DNA of 64,000 bases from Alphaproteobacteria bacterium MedPE-SWcel (GTDB taxonomy: Bacteria > Pseudomonadota > Alphaproteobacteria > Rhodobacterales > Rhodobacteraceae), in contig MPDC01000015.1 in the NCBI GenBank assembly GCA_001874255.1, positions 1 through 64,000 on the forward strand, in the 5' to 3' direction. The notes under the pieces were generated by a model. It was not told the origin of the DNA, searched no databases, and saw only the letters and a list, made by a program, of their open reading frames with translations. Shown in pieces: positions 36,050 through 45,612 of this stretch; within the stretch, counting starts at the first letter, position 1; each line of letters opens with the position of its first letter. The position numbers and the translations under genes are program-made.

Positions 36050-36757
36050 ATGTCCGCGCCTTCCGCCTCCCCGGATCACGTCGCCGATTTGCCCGCAGGC
36101 TGGGCCGATCTGCCGTTCTTTGCCGAGCGCCTGCCGGCGATCCGCTCTGCGCTGGCCGGTGACCCGCGCCAGATCCTGCCGCCCGAGCTGCACCGTTTTG
36201 CCGCGCTGGCGCTGACCCCGCCCGAGGCGACCCGGGTGGTGATCCTCGGACAGGATCCCTATCCCACCCCCGGCCATGCGCATGGGCTTGCGTTTTCCGT
36301 CGAACCCGACGTCAGGCCCCTGCCCCGCTCGCTGCGCAATATCTACCAGGAGATGCAGGATGACCTTGGTGCCTGCCCCGAGACCGGCGATCTGCGCCCC
36401 TGGGCGCGGCAGGGTGTGCTCCTGCTGAACACCGTGCTGAGCGTTCCGGCTGGCGAGGCCAATGGCCACAAGGCGCTGGGATGGCAGGATCTTGCGCATC
36501 AGGTGCTCGACCTAAGCTCGCGCCGTGCGACGGCCTATGTCTTGTGGGGAAAACAGGCGCAGGCCCTTGCCAAACACATCCGTCCCGGCGATCACCTGAT
36601 TATAGAGACCGCCCATCCCTCGCCCCTGTCCGCCCGACGCGGCTTTTTCGGGTCACGCCCGTTCTCGACCATCAACAGCTGGCTTGCCGCGCGCGGCGAG
36701 CCCCCCATCACCTGGACAGCCCCACGGGCAACAACAAGGAGCCCAAATGATGTCTGA
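36050..36757 (+). CDS. ung: Uracil-DNA glycosylase (family 1)
   Basis: A 235-residue base-excision enzyme that removes uracil from DNA. The water-activating loop is [17 protein letters not shown], and the Leu-intercalation/catalytic His region is [18 protein letters not shown], with LLLNTVLSV between. The protein is a little divergent from E. coli Ung in the first motif ([10 protein letters not shown] instead of DPYHGPGQAH). It lies inside the trp gene run, between trpD and trpC, and its end overlaps the trpC start by 11 bases, so it is co-transcribed. Confidence 0.92.
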   Translation: MSAPSASPDHVADLPAGWADLPFFAERLPAIRSALAGDPRQILPPELHRFAALALTPPEATRVVILGQDPYPTPGHAHGLAFSVEPDVRPLPRSLRNIYQEMQDDLGACPETGDLRPWARQGVLLLNTVLSVPAGEANGHKALGWQDLAHQVLDLSSRRATAYVLWGKQAQALAKHIRPGDHLIIETAHPSPLSARRGFFGSRPFSTINSWLAARGEPPITWTAPRATTRSPNDV

Positions 36758-37562
36758 CACCATTCTGGACAAGATCAAGGCCTACAAGCTTGAGGAAATT
36801 GCCGCCGACAAAGCCGCCAAACCGCTCAGCGAGATCGAAGACGACGCCCGCGCCGCGGACCCTGTGCGGGGCTTTGCGGAACGTCTGATCCAGGCCACTC
36901 ACGAGGGCTATGGGCTGATCGCCGAAATCAAGAAGGCCAGCCCCTCCAAGGGGTTGATCCGGGAGGACTTCCATCCCGCCGAGCTGGCCAAGGCCTATGC
37001 GGACGGCGGCGCGGCCTGTCTCTCGGTGTTGACAGACACGCCCAGCTTTCAGGGCGCCAAGGAGTTTCTGGTCGAAGCCCGCGCCGCCTGTGACCTGCCC
37101 GCCCTGCGCAAGGATTTCATGTATGATCCCTATCAGGTGGTCGAGGCCCGGGCGCTCGGCGCCGACTGCATCCTGATCATCCTCGCCTCGGTAAGCGACG
37201 ATCAGGCGGCGGAGCTGGAGGATTGCGCGACGGAATGGGGCATGGATGTGCTGCTCGAAGTCCATGATGAGGCCGAGCTGGAGCGCGCCTGCCATTTGAA
37301 ATCGCCGCTGATGGGGATCAACAACCGCAACCTGAAGACCTTTGAAACAACTCTGGACACGACGCGGACCCTGTCCCGACTGGTGCCGCCCGATCGCTCC
37401 ATCGTCTGCGAAAGCGGCCTGTCCACCCCCGCCGATCTGGCCGACATGGCCCGTTATGGTGCGCGCAGTTTTCTGATCGGCGAGAGCCTGATGCGCCAGG
37501 AGGATGTCGCCAAAGCCACCCGAGAGCTGTTGGCCAATCCCCTTGTTCCCGGCGCCATGTAA
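36747..37562 (+). CDS. trpC: Indole-3-glycerol phosphate synthase
   Basis: A 271-residue TIM-barrel enzyme converting CdRP to indole-3-glycerol phosphate. It is monofunctional, with no TrpF domain. Motifs: [16 protein letters not shown] (catalytic Lys and Ser), [35 protein letters not shown] and [16 protein letters not shown] at 36736-36740 precedes two adjacent ATGs (36747 and 36750); either may be used. It overlaps the end of ung. Confidence 0.96.
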   Translation: MMSDTILDKIKAYKLEEIAADKAAKPLSEIEDDARAADPVRGFAERLIQATHEGYGLIAEIKKASPSKGLIREDFHPAELAKAYADGGAACLSVLTDTPSFQGAKEFLVEARAACDLPALRKDFMYDPYQVVEARALGADCILIILASVSDDQAAELEDCATEWGMDVLLEVHDEAELERACHLKSPLMGINNRNLKTFETTLDTTRTLSRLVPPDRSIVCESGLSTPADLADMARYGARSFLIGESLMRQEDVAKATRELLANPLVPGAM

Positions 37563-37575
37563 CGGAGACCACGCG

Positions 37576-38052
37576 ATGCCGCTTACTCATTTCGACCAAA
37601 AGGGCGATGCCCATATGGTGGACGTCTCCGACAAATCCGTGACCTCCCGCGTGGCCGTTGCCGAAGGGCATATCACCATGGCACAGGCGACCTTTGCCAC
37701 CATCGCCGAGGGCCGGGCCAAGAAAGGCGATGTCCTGTCGGTGGCCCGTCTGGCCGGCATCATGGGCGCGAAGAAAACGGCGGATCTGATCCCGCTCTGC
37801 CACCCCCTGCCGATCACCAAGGTCGCGGTCGAGCTGACCCTCGATCCCGACCTGCCCGGGATCCGGGTCACGGGCACGGTGAAAACCACCGGCCAGACCG
37901 GCGTCGAGATGGAGGCCCTGACGGCGGTCGCGACCGCCTGCCTGACCGTCTATGACATGGCAAAGGCGGTGGACAAGGCCATGGAGATCGGCGGCGTTCG
38001 TGTCATGCTCAAGGATGGCGGCAAATCGGGGCGCTACGAGGCGGATCCATGA
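37576..38052 (+). CDS. moaC: Cyclic pyranopterin monophosphate synthase
   Basis: A 158-residue molybdenum-cofactor enzyme acting with MoaA to make cyclic pyranopterin monophosphate. The conserved stretches [17 protein letters not shown] and [21 protein letters not shown] (active-site His and Glu, and Lys in the adjacent MAKAVDKAM segment) are present. GGAGACC precedes the ATG. It is coupled to moeA by an ATGA overlap. Confidence 0.96.
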   Translation: MPLTHFDQKGDAHMVDVSDKSVTSRVAVAEGHITMAQATFATIAEGRAKKGDVLSVARLAGIMGAKKTADLIPLCHPLPITKVAVELTLDPDLPGIRVTGTVKTTGQTGVEMEALTAVATACLTVYDMAKAVDKAMEIGGVRVMLKDGGKSGRYEADP

Positions 38053-39239
38053 TCGCAGCTGCCCCGATGATTTCGGTGGCAGAGGCCCGCGCGGCCCTGC
38101 TGCAACTGGTCACGCCGACCGAGATCGAGACCGTTCCTCTGGCAGAGGCTGCGGGTCGTGTGCTTGCGCGCCCCGTTGTCGCGCGGCGCGACCAGCCTCC
38201 CTTTGATGCCTCCGCGATGGATGGCTACGCGGTGAATGCGGCCGAGGTCGAGCACCACGCCATGTTCAAGGTCATTGGCGAATCTGCGGCGGGTCATGGC
38301 TATGCGGGCCGGGTTGGCGCGGGTCAGGCGGTCCGCATCTTTACCGGAGCGCCGGTGCCCGAGGGCGCAAGCCATGTGGTCATCCAGGAAGATGTCACCC
38401 GCAAAGGTGATCTGATCACGCTCGCCTCTCCCCCCGACGGCGCTACAAACATCCGCCCGCGGGGCGGTGATTTTGCCGTCGGTCAGGTGGTCGAGGCGCC
38501 GCACCTGCTGGGACCGGCCGATGTGGCGTTGCTGGCGGCTATGAATATCGCCGATGTGCCGGTCCATCGCCGCCCTGTCGTCGCCTTGATGTCCACCGGA
38601 GACGAGCTTGTGATGCCGGGTGAGACCCCCGGCCCCGATCAGATCATCGTCTCCAACACCTTTGGTCTCAAGGCCATGCTGGAGGCCCATGGCGCCGAGG
38701 TCCGGGTTCTGCCGATTGCCCGCGACACCAAATCGTCTCTGCGGCAGGCCTTTGACTTCGCGGGCGATGTGGATCTGCTGGTCACGATCGGCGGCGCATC
38801 AGTCGGGGATCACGATCTGGTGGCGGCGGTGGCGCAGGAGCTCGGACTGGAGCGGTCCTTCTACAAAGTCGCAATGCGCCCGGGCAAGCCACTGATGGCG
38901 GGCAGGTTTCGGCGCAGCGCGATGGTTGGCCTGCCGGGAAATCCAGTCTCCGCCATGGTGTGCGGCCGGATCTTTGTCGTCTCCATGGTGCGCGCCCTGC
39001 TCGGCCTGTCACCCGACGTCGACGCGATTTCGCAGGCGCCATTGGCCATCGCGCTGTCCGAAAACGGCCCGCGCGCCCACTATATGCGCGCCTTCTGGTC
39101 CGGCGGAGGCCTGCAGCCGTTTGACAGCCAGGACAGCTCCCTGTTGTCGGTCCTGGCCCGGGCCGAGGCCTTGATCCTGCGCCCGCCCCATGCCCCGGCA
39201 GCGCAGCCCGGCGACACCGTCGACTATCTCACGCTCTAG
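38049..39239 (+). CDS. moeA: Molybdopterin molybdenumtransferase
   Basis: A 396-residue enzyme that inserts molybdate into adenylated molybdopterin. Recognisable parts are [14 protein letters not shown] at the N-terminus, the [21 protein letters not shown] segment, the MPT-binding SVGDHDLV stretch, and [10 protein letters not shown] and [11 protein letters not shown]. It starts inside the moaC stop (ATGA). lexA follows after 128 bases with its own promoter. Confidence 0.95.
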   Translation: MIAAAPMISVAEARAALLQLVTPTEIETVPLAEAAGRVLARPVVARRDQPPFDASAMDGYAVNAAEVEHHAMFKVIGESAAGHGYAGRVGAGQAVRIFTGAPVPEGASHVVIQEDVTRKGDLITLASPPDGATNIRPRGGDFAVGQVVEAPHLLGPADVALLAAMNIADVPVHRRPVVALMSTGDELVMPGETPGPDQIIVSNTFGLKAMLEAHGAEVRVLPIARDTKSSLRQAFDFAGDVDLLVTIGGASVGDHDLVAAVAQELGLERSFYKVAMRPGKPLMAGRFRRSAMVGLPGNPVSAMVCGRIFVVSMVRALLGLSPDVDAISQAPLAIALSENGPRAHYMRAFWSGGGLQPFDSQDSSLLSVLARAEALILRPPHAPAAQPGDTVDYLTL

Positions 39240-39304
39240 GCAAAAATGCCGCCCCCAAAGCATCCCGGTGTTGAATTTTTGTGTTCTCCTATCGGGCAGT
39301 AGTG

Positions 39305-39333
39305 TTGACACAAAACGGGAACATGACTAGAAC
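39305..39333 (+). promoter_or_regulatory. lexA promoter with alphaproteobacterial SOS box
   Basis: TTGACA at 39305-39310 and TAGAAC at 39328-39333 form a sigma-70-like promoter with a 17-base spacer. GAAC-ATGACTA-GAAC at 39319-39333 is an exact match to the GAAC-N7-GAAC LexA box of Rhodobacterales and Rhizobiales and covers the -10 element, so LexA would block its own transcription. Confidence 0.88.
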
Positions 39334-39367
39334 AAAGTCACAGGTATCATCCAAGGGGACCCGTTCA

Positions 39368-40090
39368 ATGCTCACCAAGAAGCAATTGCAATTGCTGGAA
39401 TTTATTCACAAGCGCCTGCAAAAGGATGGCGTGCCGCCCAGCTTTGATGAAATGAAGATCGCACTGGATCTGCGTTCCAAGTCCGGTATTCACCGCTTGA
39501 TCACCGCCTTGGAAGAACGCGGTTTCATCCGGCGTCTTGCGCATCGGGCCCGCGCCATTGAAATCATCCGCTTGCCGGATAGTCTCGGGGGGGGGAACGG
39601 CCGCGGAACCGAGGACAGTAGCTTTCGCCCTCAGATGATCGACGGCGGTCGCACAGATCCATCCGACCCGGTAGATAGGCAACCGAAATCGGTGCTGAAT
39701 TCCGGCGTCACAGAACTGGCAGTCGTCGGCCGTATAGCGGCAGGCGTTCCGATCGAAGCGATCAATCAGGCCTCAGCCCAGATAGCGGTGCCAAACGCAA
39801 TGCTCTCCAGCTCCGGCCAGCATTATGCGCTGGAGGTGCGAGGTGACTCGATGATCGAGGCCGGCATCAACGACGGTGATGTGGTTGTGGTGCGTGAAAC
39901 CGGCGTTGCCGACAATGGCGAAATCGTCGTGGCCTTGGTCGAGGGACATGAGGCGACGTTGAAATATTATCACCGGAAGGGCAATTCCATTGAATTGCAG
40001 GCCGCCAATCCGGCCTATCCAAACCGGATTTATCCCGAAAGCAAGGTCGAGGTGCAGGGGCGCCTTGTCGGTCTGATCCGCACATATTGA
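39368..40090 (+). CDS. lexA: LexA repressor
   Basis: A 240-residue SOS repressor. It has an N-terminal winged helix ([38 protein letters not shown]), a linker and a C-terminal S24 self-cleavage domain with the Ala-Gly cleavage site in [13 protein letters not shown], the nucleophilic Ser in [11 protein letters not shown] and the Lys in [11 protein letters not shown]. The ATG at 39368 is preferred because it follows an AAGGGG ribosome binding site and gives the standard N-terminus. It is autoregulated through the upstream SOS box. Confidence 0.97.
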   Translation: MLTKKQLQLLEFIHKRLQKDGVPPSFDEMKIALDLRSKSGIHRLITALEERGFIRRLAHRARAIEIIRLPDSLGGGNGRGTEDSSFRPQMIDGGRTDPSDPVDRQPKSVLNSGVTELAVVGRIAAGVPIEAINQASAQIAVPNAMLSSSGQHYALEVRGDSMIEAGINDGDVVVVRETGVADNGEIVVALVEGHEATLKYYHRKGNSIELQAANPAYPNRIYPESKVEVQGRLVGLIRTY

Positions 40091-40128
40091 TCCGCAAGTG
40101 TTGATCCGCAAGTATTGATCCATACGGA
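40073..40128. repeat. Four tandem copies of a 14-base unit across the lexA stop codon
   Basis: The unit (T/C)TGATCCGCA(A/C)(G/A)T(G/A) occurs at 40073, 40087 and 40101, with a degenerate fourth copy at 40115. The first copies overlap the end of lexA and its TGA stop (40088-40090). The period is not a multiple of three, so copy-number change would alter the LexA C-terminus or leave it intact depending on where it happens. Confidence 0.75.
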
Positions 40129-40415
40129 GTGAACCGGGACCGGTGGGTCGGAGGTCCGGGCAAGATGCCGGGCGCGTTTGGTCTTGGGGCGCTTTGCCCG
40201 GATGTTTTTCCCGGATGATTTGCCCCGATGCTTTGATCCGGGCCGGATGTCGCGGGGAAGAAATCGCACGACTGAAACCCGACCCATTTTCAATCGCCAG
40301 TGCCGTTGCCTGTGCGATTCCCTCTTTGACATTCCCCCTGTGCCATTGCCGGGGGCAGCCGCCGAGGGAAAAACGGGGAAACACGCGCCCGGTTCGGGGC
40401 CTGACCAAGACCAAC
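40091..40415. other. 325-base convergent gap between lexA and comEC
   Basis: Apart from the tandem repeat at its left end, it holds a possible terminator for lexA: CCGGGC (40168-40173) pairing with GCCCGG (40196-40201), followed by ATGTTTTTC. No gene is evident. Confidence 0.45.
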
Positions 40416-42443
40416 TCAGCCGGGGCCGGACCATAATCTGAGCCGGGTTTCATCGCGACTTTGAATCATGCCCCCATCGGAATTGAACGCAATACTGCCG
40501 GTTCGGCGCAATATTCTGGGCGACAGCAGCAGACAGTCGCCTTCGGGGTGTCCATCATCCACGGTCAAGACGATGACCGTACCGCTCTGACAGGGCGCCG
40601 AGAGCTGCGCGGCACCCGTCTTTCCTATGGCGTGAACAAAGTGGTGACCCGCAGCGGTCATTTCCTGAACCCTGCTGTTCGCTATGCCCTGCCAGCGGTT
40701 GAACGCCGTTGTCTGATCCACACCGTCGCCGTCGTTTTCCAGCCAGATCCCCGCCACAAAACTCTTGCCGCTCGGGCGGGAGAGGGCGCGCCCGTCTGGG
40801 GTCAAGATACCAAGAATGCCGCCATCGGACGAGATCAACACCTCCGGCCGGTCTGATCCGGGCCAGAAGGCAAGCGCAATGCAAATCGGCATCAGCCCCA
40901 TCGCCCGCAGACGCCCTTGCCACAACAACATGACCAACCCGCCAAGAACCAGAACCGGCAGGATCCAACTCTCGGGCGCGACTACATAGCCCTGTGCGCC
41001 GGGCCATCCCGCAACCGTCTCGGCCACCGTCAGAATCCAGTCCAGCCCCAGTGACATGATCCACAACCCGAGGGCGCTGGCGCCGATCGGGGCCAGGCAA
41101 ATCGCCAGAACCGCTCCGGGCACAACAACCGCGCCCATGACCGGCACCGCCAGCAGATTCGCAGCCAGTCCGTAATGCGATACCGTGTTGAAATTCGCCG
41201 CACCAAAGGGGGCGGTCGCGAGGCCTGCGACCAGTGAGGACAGCACCAGGGCCCCCAACCAACGCCCGATACTGCCAAGCGCGCCCGCCGCGCCCGGTCT
41301 GAACCACGGCTGTACCGCCTGAAACACCGCGACCAGGGCCAAAGTCGCGGAAAAACTCATCTGGAAACCGGCACTCAGCAGGGTTTCCGGCCGCCGCAGC
41401 AGCACGAGGCAGGCCGCAAGGGCGACCGCGCGTATCGACAAGGCGCGGCGGTCCAGCACCACCGCGATCAGAACCATTGCCACCATCAGGAAGGCGCGTT
41501 CCGTCGCCACATTGGCCCCCGACAGCAGCAGGTAGCCGAAACTCGAGCACAGGGCGATGCAGGCCGAGATTTTCTTGACCGGATAGCGGAGCGTCACCGT
41601 CGGCCAAAGCGCCAGCCCGCGGCGCAGACTTGCAAATACAACCCCGGCAAACAGCCCCATATGCAACCCTGAAATTGCCAGCAGATGCGCGAGATTGCTT
41701 GCACGCAGGGCCTCGATCACGTGGCGCGGGACATGCGCGCGATCTCCGGTCACAAGCGCGGCCGCGACACCTGCGGTGCGCTCCGGCATACGCTCTCGGA
41801 ACCAGCGCGATACCCGCACCCGCAGCGTCGCCACCGGAAGCCAGCCCGGCGCAGCGGTTTGCAATACCGGCACGCGGCTGTAGCCGACTGCGCCCAGCTT
41901 CAGGAACCAGGCGTGGCGCCGGAAATCGAATCCGCCCGGTTCGGCAGGCCCCTGAGGCGGCGACAGATGCGCCGTGGTCATCACCCAGGCGCCCGGTGGC
42001 GGCGCCGCGCCGTCAAACAGCGACAGGCGGACCCGTTCCGGGGTGCGATCCGGTGCGACATTATCAAGCCGGACATGACGCAGGGTGATCCGCATCGCAT
42101 CCGACGCAGAGCGATCCACTGCCACAACCTGCCCCTCTACGGCGCCATAGTAGCGGAACTCCAATACCGGCGCGGCGACCAGATTCGCCCGCCCCCCCAT
42201 GTAGCAAAACCCCAGTCCCGACAGAACAAGCGCCATCGCCCACAGACCGAGCAGATCGCCACGCCGCGCCACCGCGCCCAGCAGGGCAATCAGCGCCAAA
42301 ACAACGCCAAAGAGGGAAAACCCGGGTTCCTGAGGAAGAATAAAGTAGACTGCGATCCCCAGTCCGAAGAAGACCGGGACCCAGGGAAACAAGTGTCCCC
42401 GCTGGGCCTGCAGCAATCCATCGAGGGCGCTCCAGATGCGCAC
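40416..42443 (-). CDS. comEC: ComEC/Rec2-family DNA uptake channel protein
   Basis: A 675-residue multi-spanning membrane protein of the ComEC family, the channel for single-stranded DNA during natural transformation. An N-terminal soluble DUF4131-type region (ALVLSGLGFCYMGGRANLVAA) is followed by the Competence domain with NLAHLLAISGLHMGLFAGVVF and many helices. The C-terminal beta-lactamase-like domain is very short (VLISSDGGILGILTPDGRAL), lacking the full metal-binding set. The GTG at 42443 is preferred: AGGGAG lies about 5 bases upstream, and longer versions would run into the divergent gltX start. Other competence genes are not in the window. Confidence 0.85.
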   Translation of the reverse strand: MRIWSALDGLLQAQRGHLFPWVPVFFGLGIAVYFILPQEPGFSLFGVVLALIALLGAVARRGDLLGLWAMALVLSGLGFCYMGGRANLVAAPVLEFRYYGAVEGQVVAVDRSASDAMRITLRHVRLDNVAPDRTPERVRLSLFDGAAPPPGAWVMTTAHLSPPQGPAEPGGFDFRRHAWFLKLGAVGYSRVPVLQTAAPGWLPVATLRVRVSRWFRERMPERTAGVAAALVTGDRAHVPRHVIEALRASNLAHLLAISGLHMGLFAGVVFASLRRGLALWPTVTLRYPVKKISACIALCSSFGYLLLSGANVATERAFLMVAMVLIAVVLDRRALSIRAVALAACLVLLRRPETLLSAGFQMSFSATLALVAVFQAVQPWFRPGAAGALGSIGRWLGALVLSSLVAGLATAPFGAANFNTVSHYGLAANLLAVPVMGAVVVPGAVLAICLAPIGASALGLWIMSLGLDWILTVAETVAGWPGAQGYVVAPESWILPVLVLGGLVMLLWQGRLRAMGLMPICIALAFWPGSDRPEVLISSDGGILGILTPDGRALSRPSGKSFVAGIWLENDGDGVDQTTAFNRWQGIANSRVQEMTAAGHHFVHAIGKTGAAQLSAPCQSGTVIVLTVDDGHPEGDCLLLSPRILRRTGSIAFNSDGGMIQSRDETRLRLWSGPG

Positions 42444-42522
42444 GCTTGCTCCCTGCCTTCTGGCTCGGTACACAGGCGCCAAATCTACGCCCCGCAAGGT
42501 TTCCAAAAGGTAAATGCCACAC

Positions 42523-43923
42523 ATGTCCCAACCGGTCGTCACCCGCTTCGCCCCCTCGCCTACCGGCTTTCTGCACATCGGTGGTGCCCGGACCGCGCTG
42601 TTCAACTGGCTCTATGCGCGGGGCCGTGGCGGGAAATTCCTGCTTCGGATCGAAGATACCGACCGCGAGCGCTCCACGCCCGAAGCGACCGCCGCCATCC
42701 TGCAGGGGATGGCCTGGCTGGGTCTGGATCACGACGGTGAGGTCGTCAGCCAGTTCGAAGGCGCTGCCCGTCATGCGGAGGTGGCGCATCAGTTGCTCTC
42801 CGAGGGCAAGGCCTACAAGTGTTTCTCCACCCAGGATGAAATCGCGGCCTTCCGTGAGGAGGCAAAGGCGGCCGGGCGCTCCACCCTGTTCCGGTCGCCA
42901 TGGCGTGACGCGGCCGACACCGACCACCCCGATGCGCCTTTCGTCGTGCGCATCAAAGCGCCGTTGGACGGCGAGACCGTGATCCGGGATCAGGTGCAGG
43001 GCGATGTGACCATCCGGAATGACCAGCTCGACGATATGGTGCTGCTGCGCTCTGACGGGACCCCGGTCTATATGCTTGCCGTTGTTGTCGATGATCACGA
43101 CATGGCGGTGACCCATGTGATCCGCGGCGATGACCACCTCAACAACGCCGCGCGGCAGATGATGATCTATGCGGCGATGGGCTGGGATATTCCGGTCTGG
43201 GCCCATATTCCGTTGATCCATGGGGCCGATGGCAAGAAACTGTCGAAACGCCATGGCGCGCTGGGGGCCCAGGAATATCAGGCGATGGGGTACCCGGCGG
43301 CCGGCATGCGCAACTATCTGGCGCGACTGGGCTGGTCCCATGGCGATGATGAGTTCTTTACGGACGCGCAGGCCAAGGACTGGTTCGATCTGGGCGGCAT
43401 CGGCAAAAGCCCGGCCCGCTTTGACACCAAGAAACTGGAGAACCTCTGCGGCCAACATATTGCAATTGCAGGGGATGCTGCATTGCGGCAAGAGGTTGAG
43501 GCCTATCTGGCCGCCGCTGGTTTGCCCGCGCTTTCTCCTGCCCAGGCTGACGGGTTGGAGCGGGCCCTGTACTGCCTGAAGGATCGCGCCAAGACCTTCC
43601 CGGAACTCCTTGAAAAAGCGCATTTTGTGCTTACATCACGCCCATTGGACCGAGATGCCAAGGCGGAAAAAGCACTTGATCCAGTATCCCAAGGTATACT
43701 GGGTGAATTGACGCCGCATCTGCAAAATGCTAGCTGGACTCGAGACGCTCTGGAGACTGCATTGAATGATTTCGCAGCGGCCAGAGACACGAAATTTGGT
43801 AAATTGGCAGGCCCGCTCCGGGCTGTGCTTGCGGGCCGGGCGGTGACCCCTTCGGTCTTTGACATGATGATGATTCTGGGCCGGGATGAAACCCTGGCCC
43901 GGCTTGAAGACGTAACTGGCTGA
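42523..43923 (+). CDS. gltX: Glutamyl-tRNA synthetase
   Basis: A 466-residue class I synthetase. The HIGH motif is [16 protein letters not shown] and the KMSKS loop is [12 protein letters not shown]. Length and C-terminal domain are normal. Two starts are possible, ATG 42514 and ATG 42523; the second gives the standard N-terminus (MSQPVVTRF) and better spacing from AAAGG at 42506-42510. It is divergent from comEC with about 80 bases between starts. Whether it also charges tRNA-Gln (alphaproteobacteria often use GatCAB) cannot be seen here. Confidence 0.95.
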   Translation: MSQPVVTRFAPSPTGFLHIGGARTALFNWLYARGRGGKFLLRIEDTDRERSTPEATAAILQGMAWLGLDHDGEVVSQFEGAARHAEVAHQLLSEGKAYKCFSTQDEIAAFREEAKAAGRSTLFRSPWRDAADTDHPDAPFVVRIKAPLDGETVIRDQVQGDVTIRNDQLDDMVLLRSDGTPVYMLAVVVDDHDMAVTHVIRGDDHLNNAARQMMIYAAMGWDIPVWAHIPLIHGADGKKLSKRHGALGAQEYQAMGYPAAGMRNYLARLGWSHGDDEFFTDAQAKDWFDLGGIGKSPARFDTKKLENLCGQHIAIAGDAALRQEVEAYLAAAGLPALSPAQADGLERALYCLKDRAKTFPELLEKAHFVLTSRPLDRDAKAEKALDPVSQGILGELTPHLQNASWTRDALETALNDFAAARDTKFGKLAGPLRAVLAGRAVTPSVFDMMMILGRDETLARLEDVTG

Positions 43924-43960
43924 CATCCCCCAAGGCGATCTCACGTTAAGATCAGGGTAA

Positions 43961-44026
43961 GCCCGTTCGGATAGGACTTTGCCTGCGCCACTGACCGGCG
44001 CGGGCTCCCCGCTGCGCGGAACGGGC
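43961..44026 (+). promoter_or_regulatory. Structured leader between gltX and gltA
   Basis: GCCCGTTC (43961-43968) pairs perfectly with GAACGGGC (44019-44026), and inside it GCGCC (43985-43989) pairs with GGCGC (43997-44001). A T-rich stretch (GTCTTTTC) follows. This could be a terminator for gltX or a structured 5' leader of gltA; the sequence alone does not decide. Confidence 0.5.
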
Positions 44027-44065
44027 CTGCCGTCTTTTCTGCGCCTGTAACAGGAAGGGACATCT

Positions 44066-45361
44066 ATGACTGATACACAGAAAACTGCCCAGCTTTCCCT
44101 CAATGGTGAAACCTACGAGCTTCCCATTTTTTCGCCAACTGCCGGGCCTGATGTCCTCGACATCCGCAAGCTCTATGCGCAGGCCGGCGTGTTCACCTAT
44201 GATCCGGGCTTCACCTCCACCGCGAGCTGCGACAGCACCATCACCTATATCGATGGCAACGAAGGTATCCTGCTGCACCGCGGCTACCCGATTGATCAGC
44301 TGGCCGGCAAATCCCATTATCTCGAGGTCTGCTATCTGCTGCTCTATGGTGAGCTGCCGACCGCGACCCAACTGGAAGATTTCGAAACCCGTGTGACCCG
44401 TCACACCATGGTGCATGAACAGATGCACAACTTCTTCCGCGGTTTCCGTCGCGATGCGCATCCGATGGCGACCATGGTCGGTGTCGTCGGGGCCATGTCG
44501 GCCTTCTACCACGACTCCACCGATATTGCCGATCCCTGGCAGCGCGAAGTGGCGGCGATCCGACTGATCGCAAAACTGCCGACGATTGCTGCGATGGCCT
44601 ATAAATACTCCATCGGTCAGCCCTTCGTGTATCCGCGAAACGATCTCGACTATGCGGCGAATTTCCTCAACATGTGCTTCTCTGTTCCGGCCGAGGATTA
44701 CGTCGTTGACCCGATCCTGGCCCGTGCCATGGACCGGATTTTCACCCTGCACGCGGATCACGAGCAGAACGCATCCACCTCGACCGTGCGCCTCGCGTCG
44801 TCTTCGGGTGCCAACCCGTTCGCCTGTGTCGCTGCCGGCATTGCCTGTCTCTGGGGCCCGGCCCACGGCGGCGCCAACCAGGCCTGCCTTGAAATGCTCA
44901 AGGAAATCGGCTCGGTTGACCGCATCCCGGAGTTCATCGCCCGCGCCAAGGACAAGAATGATCCCTTCCGCCTGATGGGCTTTGGCCACCGCGTCTACAA
45001 GAACACCGACCCGCGCGCCAATGTGCTGAAGCAATCCGCCGATGAGGTGCTGGAGCTGTTGGGCGTCGAAGACAACCCGCTGCTGCAGGTCGCCAAGGAA
45101 CTGGAACAAACCGCTCTCAATGATCCCTATTTCATCGAGAAGAAACTGTTCCCGAACGTGGACTTCTATTCCGGCATCATTCTGGAGGCCATGGGCTTCC
45201 CGACCTCGATGTTCACGCCGATCTTTGCGCTGTCGCGCACGGTGGGCTGGGTGTCGCAGTGGAAAGAAATGATCGGCGATCCGCAGAACAAGATCGGCCG
45301 TCCGCGCCAGCTGTATCTCGGCGAGACCACGCGCGACTACGTGGATATTGAAAACCGCTGA
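44066..45361 (+). CDS. gltA: Citrate synthase
   Basis: A 431-residue type II citrate synthase catalysing entry of acetyl-CoA into the TCA cycle. Active-site His and Asp motifs are visible: [28 protein letters not shown], and [13 protein letters not shown], with [13 protein letters not shown] near the end. GGAAGGGA precedes the ATG. The 142-base leader contains a stem structure. A terminator follows. Confidence 0.97.
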   Translation: MTDTQKTAQLSLNGETYELPIFSPTAGPDVLDIRKLYAQAGVFTYDPGFTSTASCDSTITYIDGNEGILLHRGYPIDQLAGKSHYLEVCYLLLYGELPTATQLEDFETRVTRHTMVHEQMHNFFRGFRRDAHPMATMVGVVGAMSAFYHDSTDIADPWQREVAAIRLIAKLPTIAAMAYKYSIGQPFVYPRNDLDYAANFLNMCFSVPAEDYVVDPILARAMDRIFTLHADHEQNASTSTVRLASSSGANPFACVAAGIACLWGPAHGGANQACLEMLKEIGSVDRIPEFIARAKDKNDPFRLMGFGHRVYKNTDPRANVLKQSADEVLELLGVEDNPLLQVAKELEQTALNDPYFIEKKLFPNVDFYSGIILEAMGFPTSMFTPIFALSRTVGWVSQWKEMIGDPQNKIGRPRQLYLGETTRDYVDIENR

Positions 45362-45394
45362 TCCCGCTGCCGGGACACCACATCTGCTCTTGCC

Positions 45395-45426
45395 AACGCC
45401 CTGCCGGTTTCCGGTGGGGCGTTTTC
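45395..45426 (+). terminator. Rho-independent terminator after gltA
   Basis: ACGCCCTGCCGG pairs with CCGGTGGGGCGT around a TTT loop (45396-45422) and is followed by TTTTC. It lies 34 bases after the gltA stop. Confidence 0.75.
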
Positions 45427-45560
45427 ATTTCGTGCCGCCGCCACATTCGCGAAAACCCCCTATTTTCAGAGGTTTGAAGAGTTTTCTTTCCTTGGATTTC
45501 CGACGGATTGGCGGTTCCGCATGGGCGAATTGGCTATGTCCCGCATGGGCGGAACGACAA

Positions 45561-45588
45561 ACGGCCAGCGGGGCGCCCCGCCGGCCGT
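45561..45588 (-). terminator. Palindrome, probable terminator of the enoyl-CoA hydratase gene
   Basis: ACGGCCAGCGGGGC (45561-45574) and GCCCCGCCGGCCGT (45575-45588) form a near-perfect 14-base-pair inverted repeat just downstream of the minus-strand gene ending at 45613. The T run on the minus strand is short (TTTGTC), so termination strength is uncertain. Confidence 0.55.
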
Positions 45589-45612
45589 GTTGCTCTGCAG
45601 TTCGATGTTGGA

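Noticed and set aside
36684-36746. Longer start for trpC inside ung
   Set aside because: The ribosome binding site at 36736-36740 and the family N-terminus support 36747 or 36750.
42064-43623. 519-codon minus-strand frame over comEC end and gltX
   Set aside because: gltX on the plus strand has all synthetase motifs; this frame has no ribosome binding site or homology.
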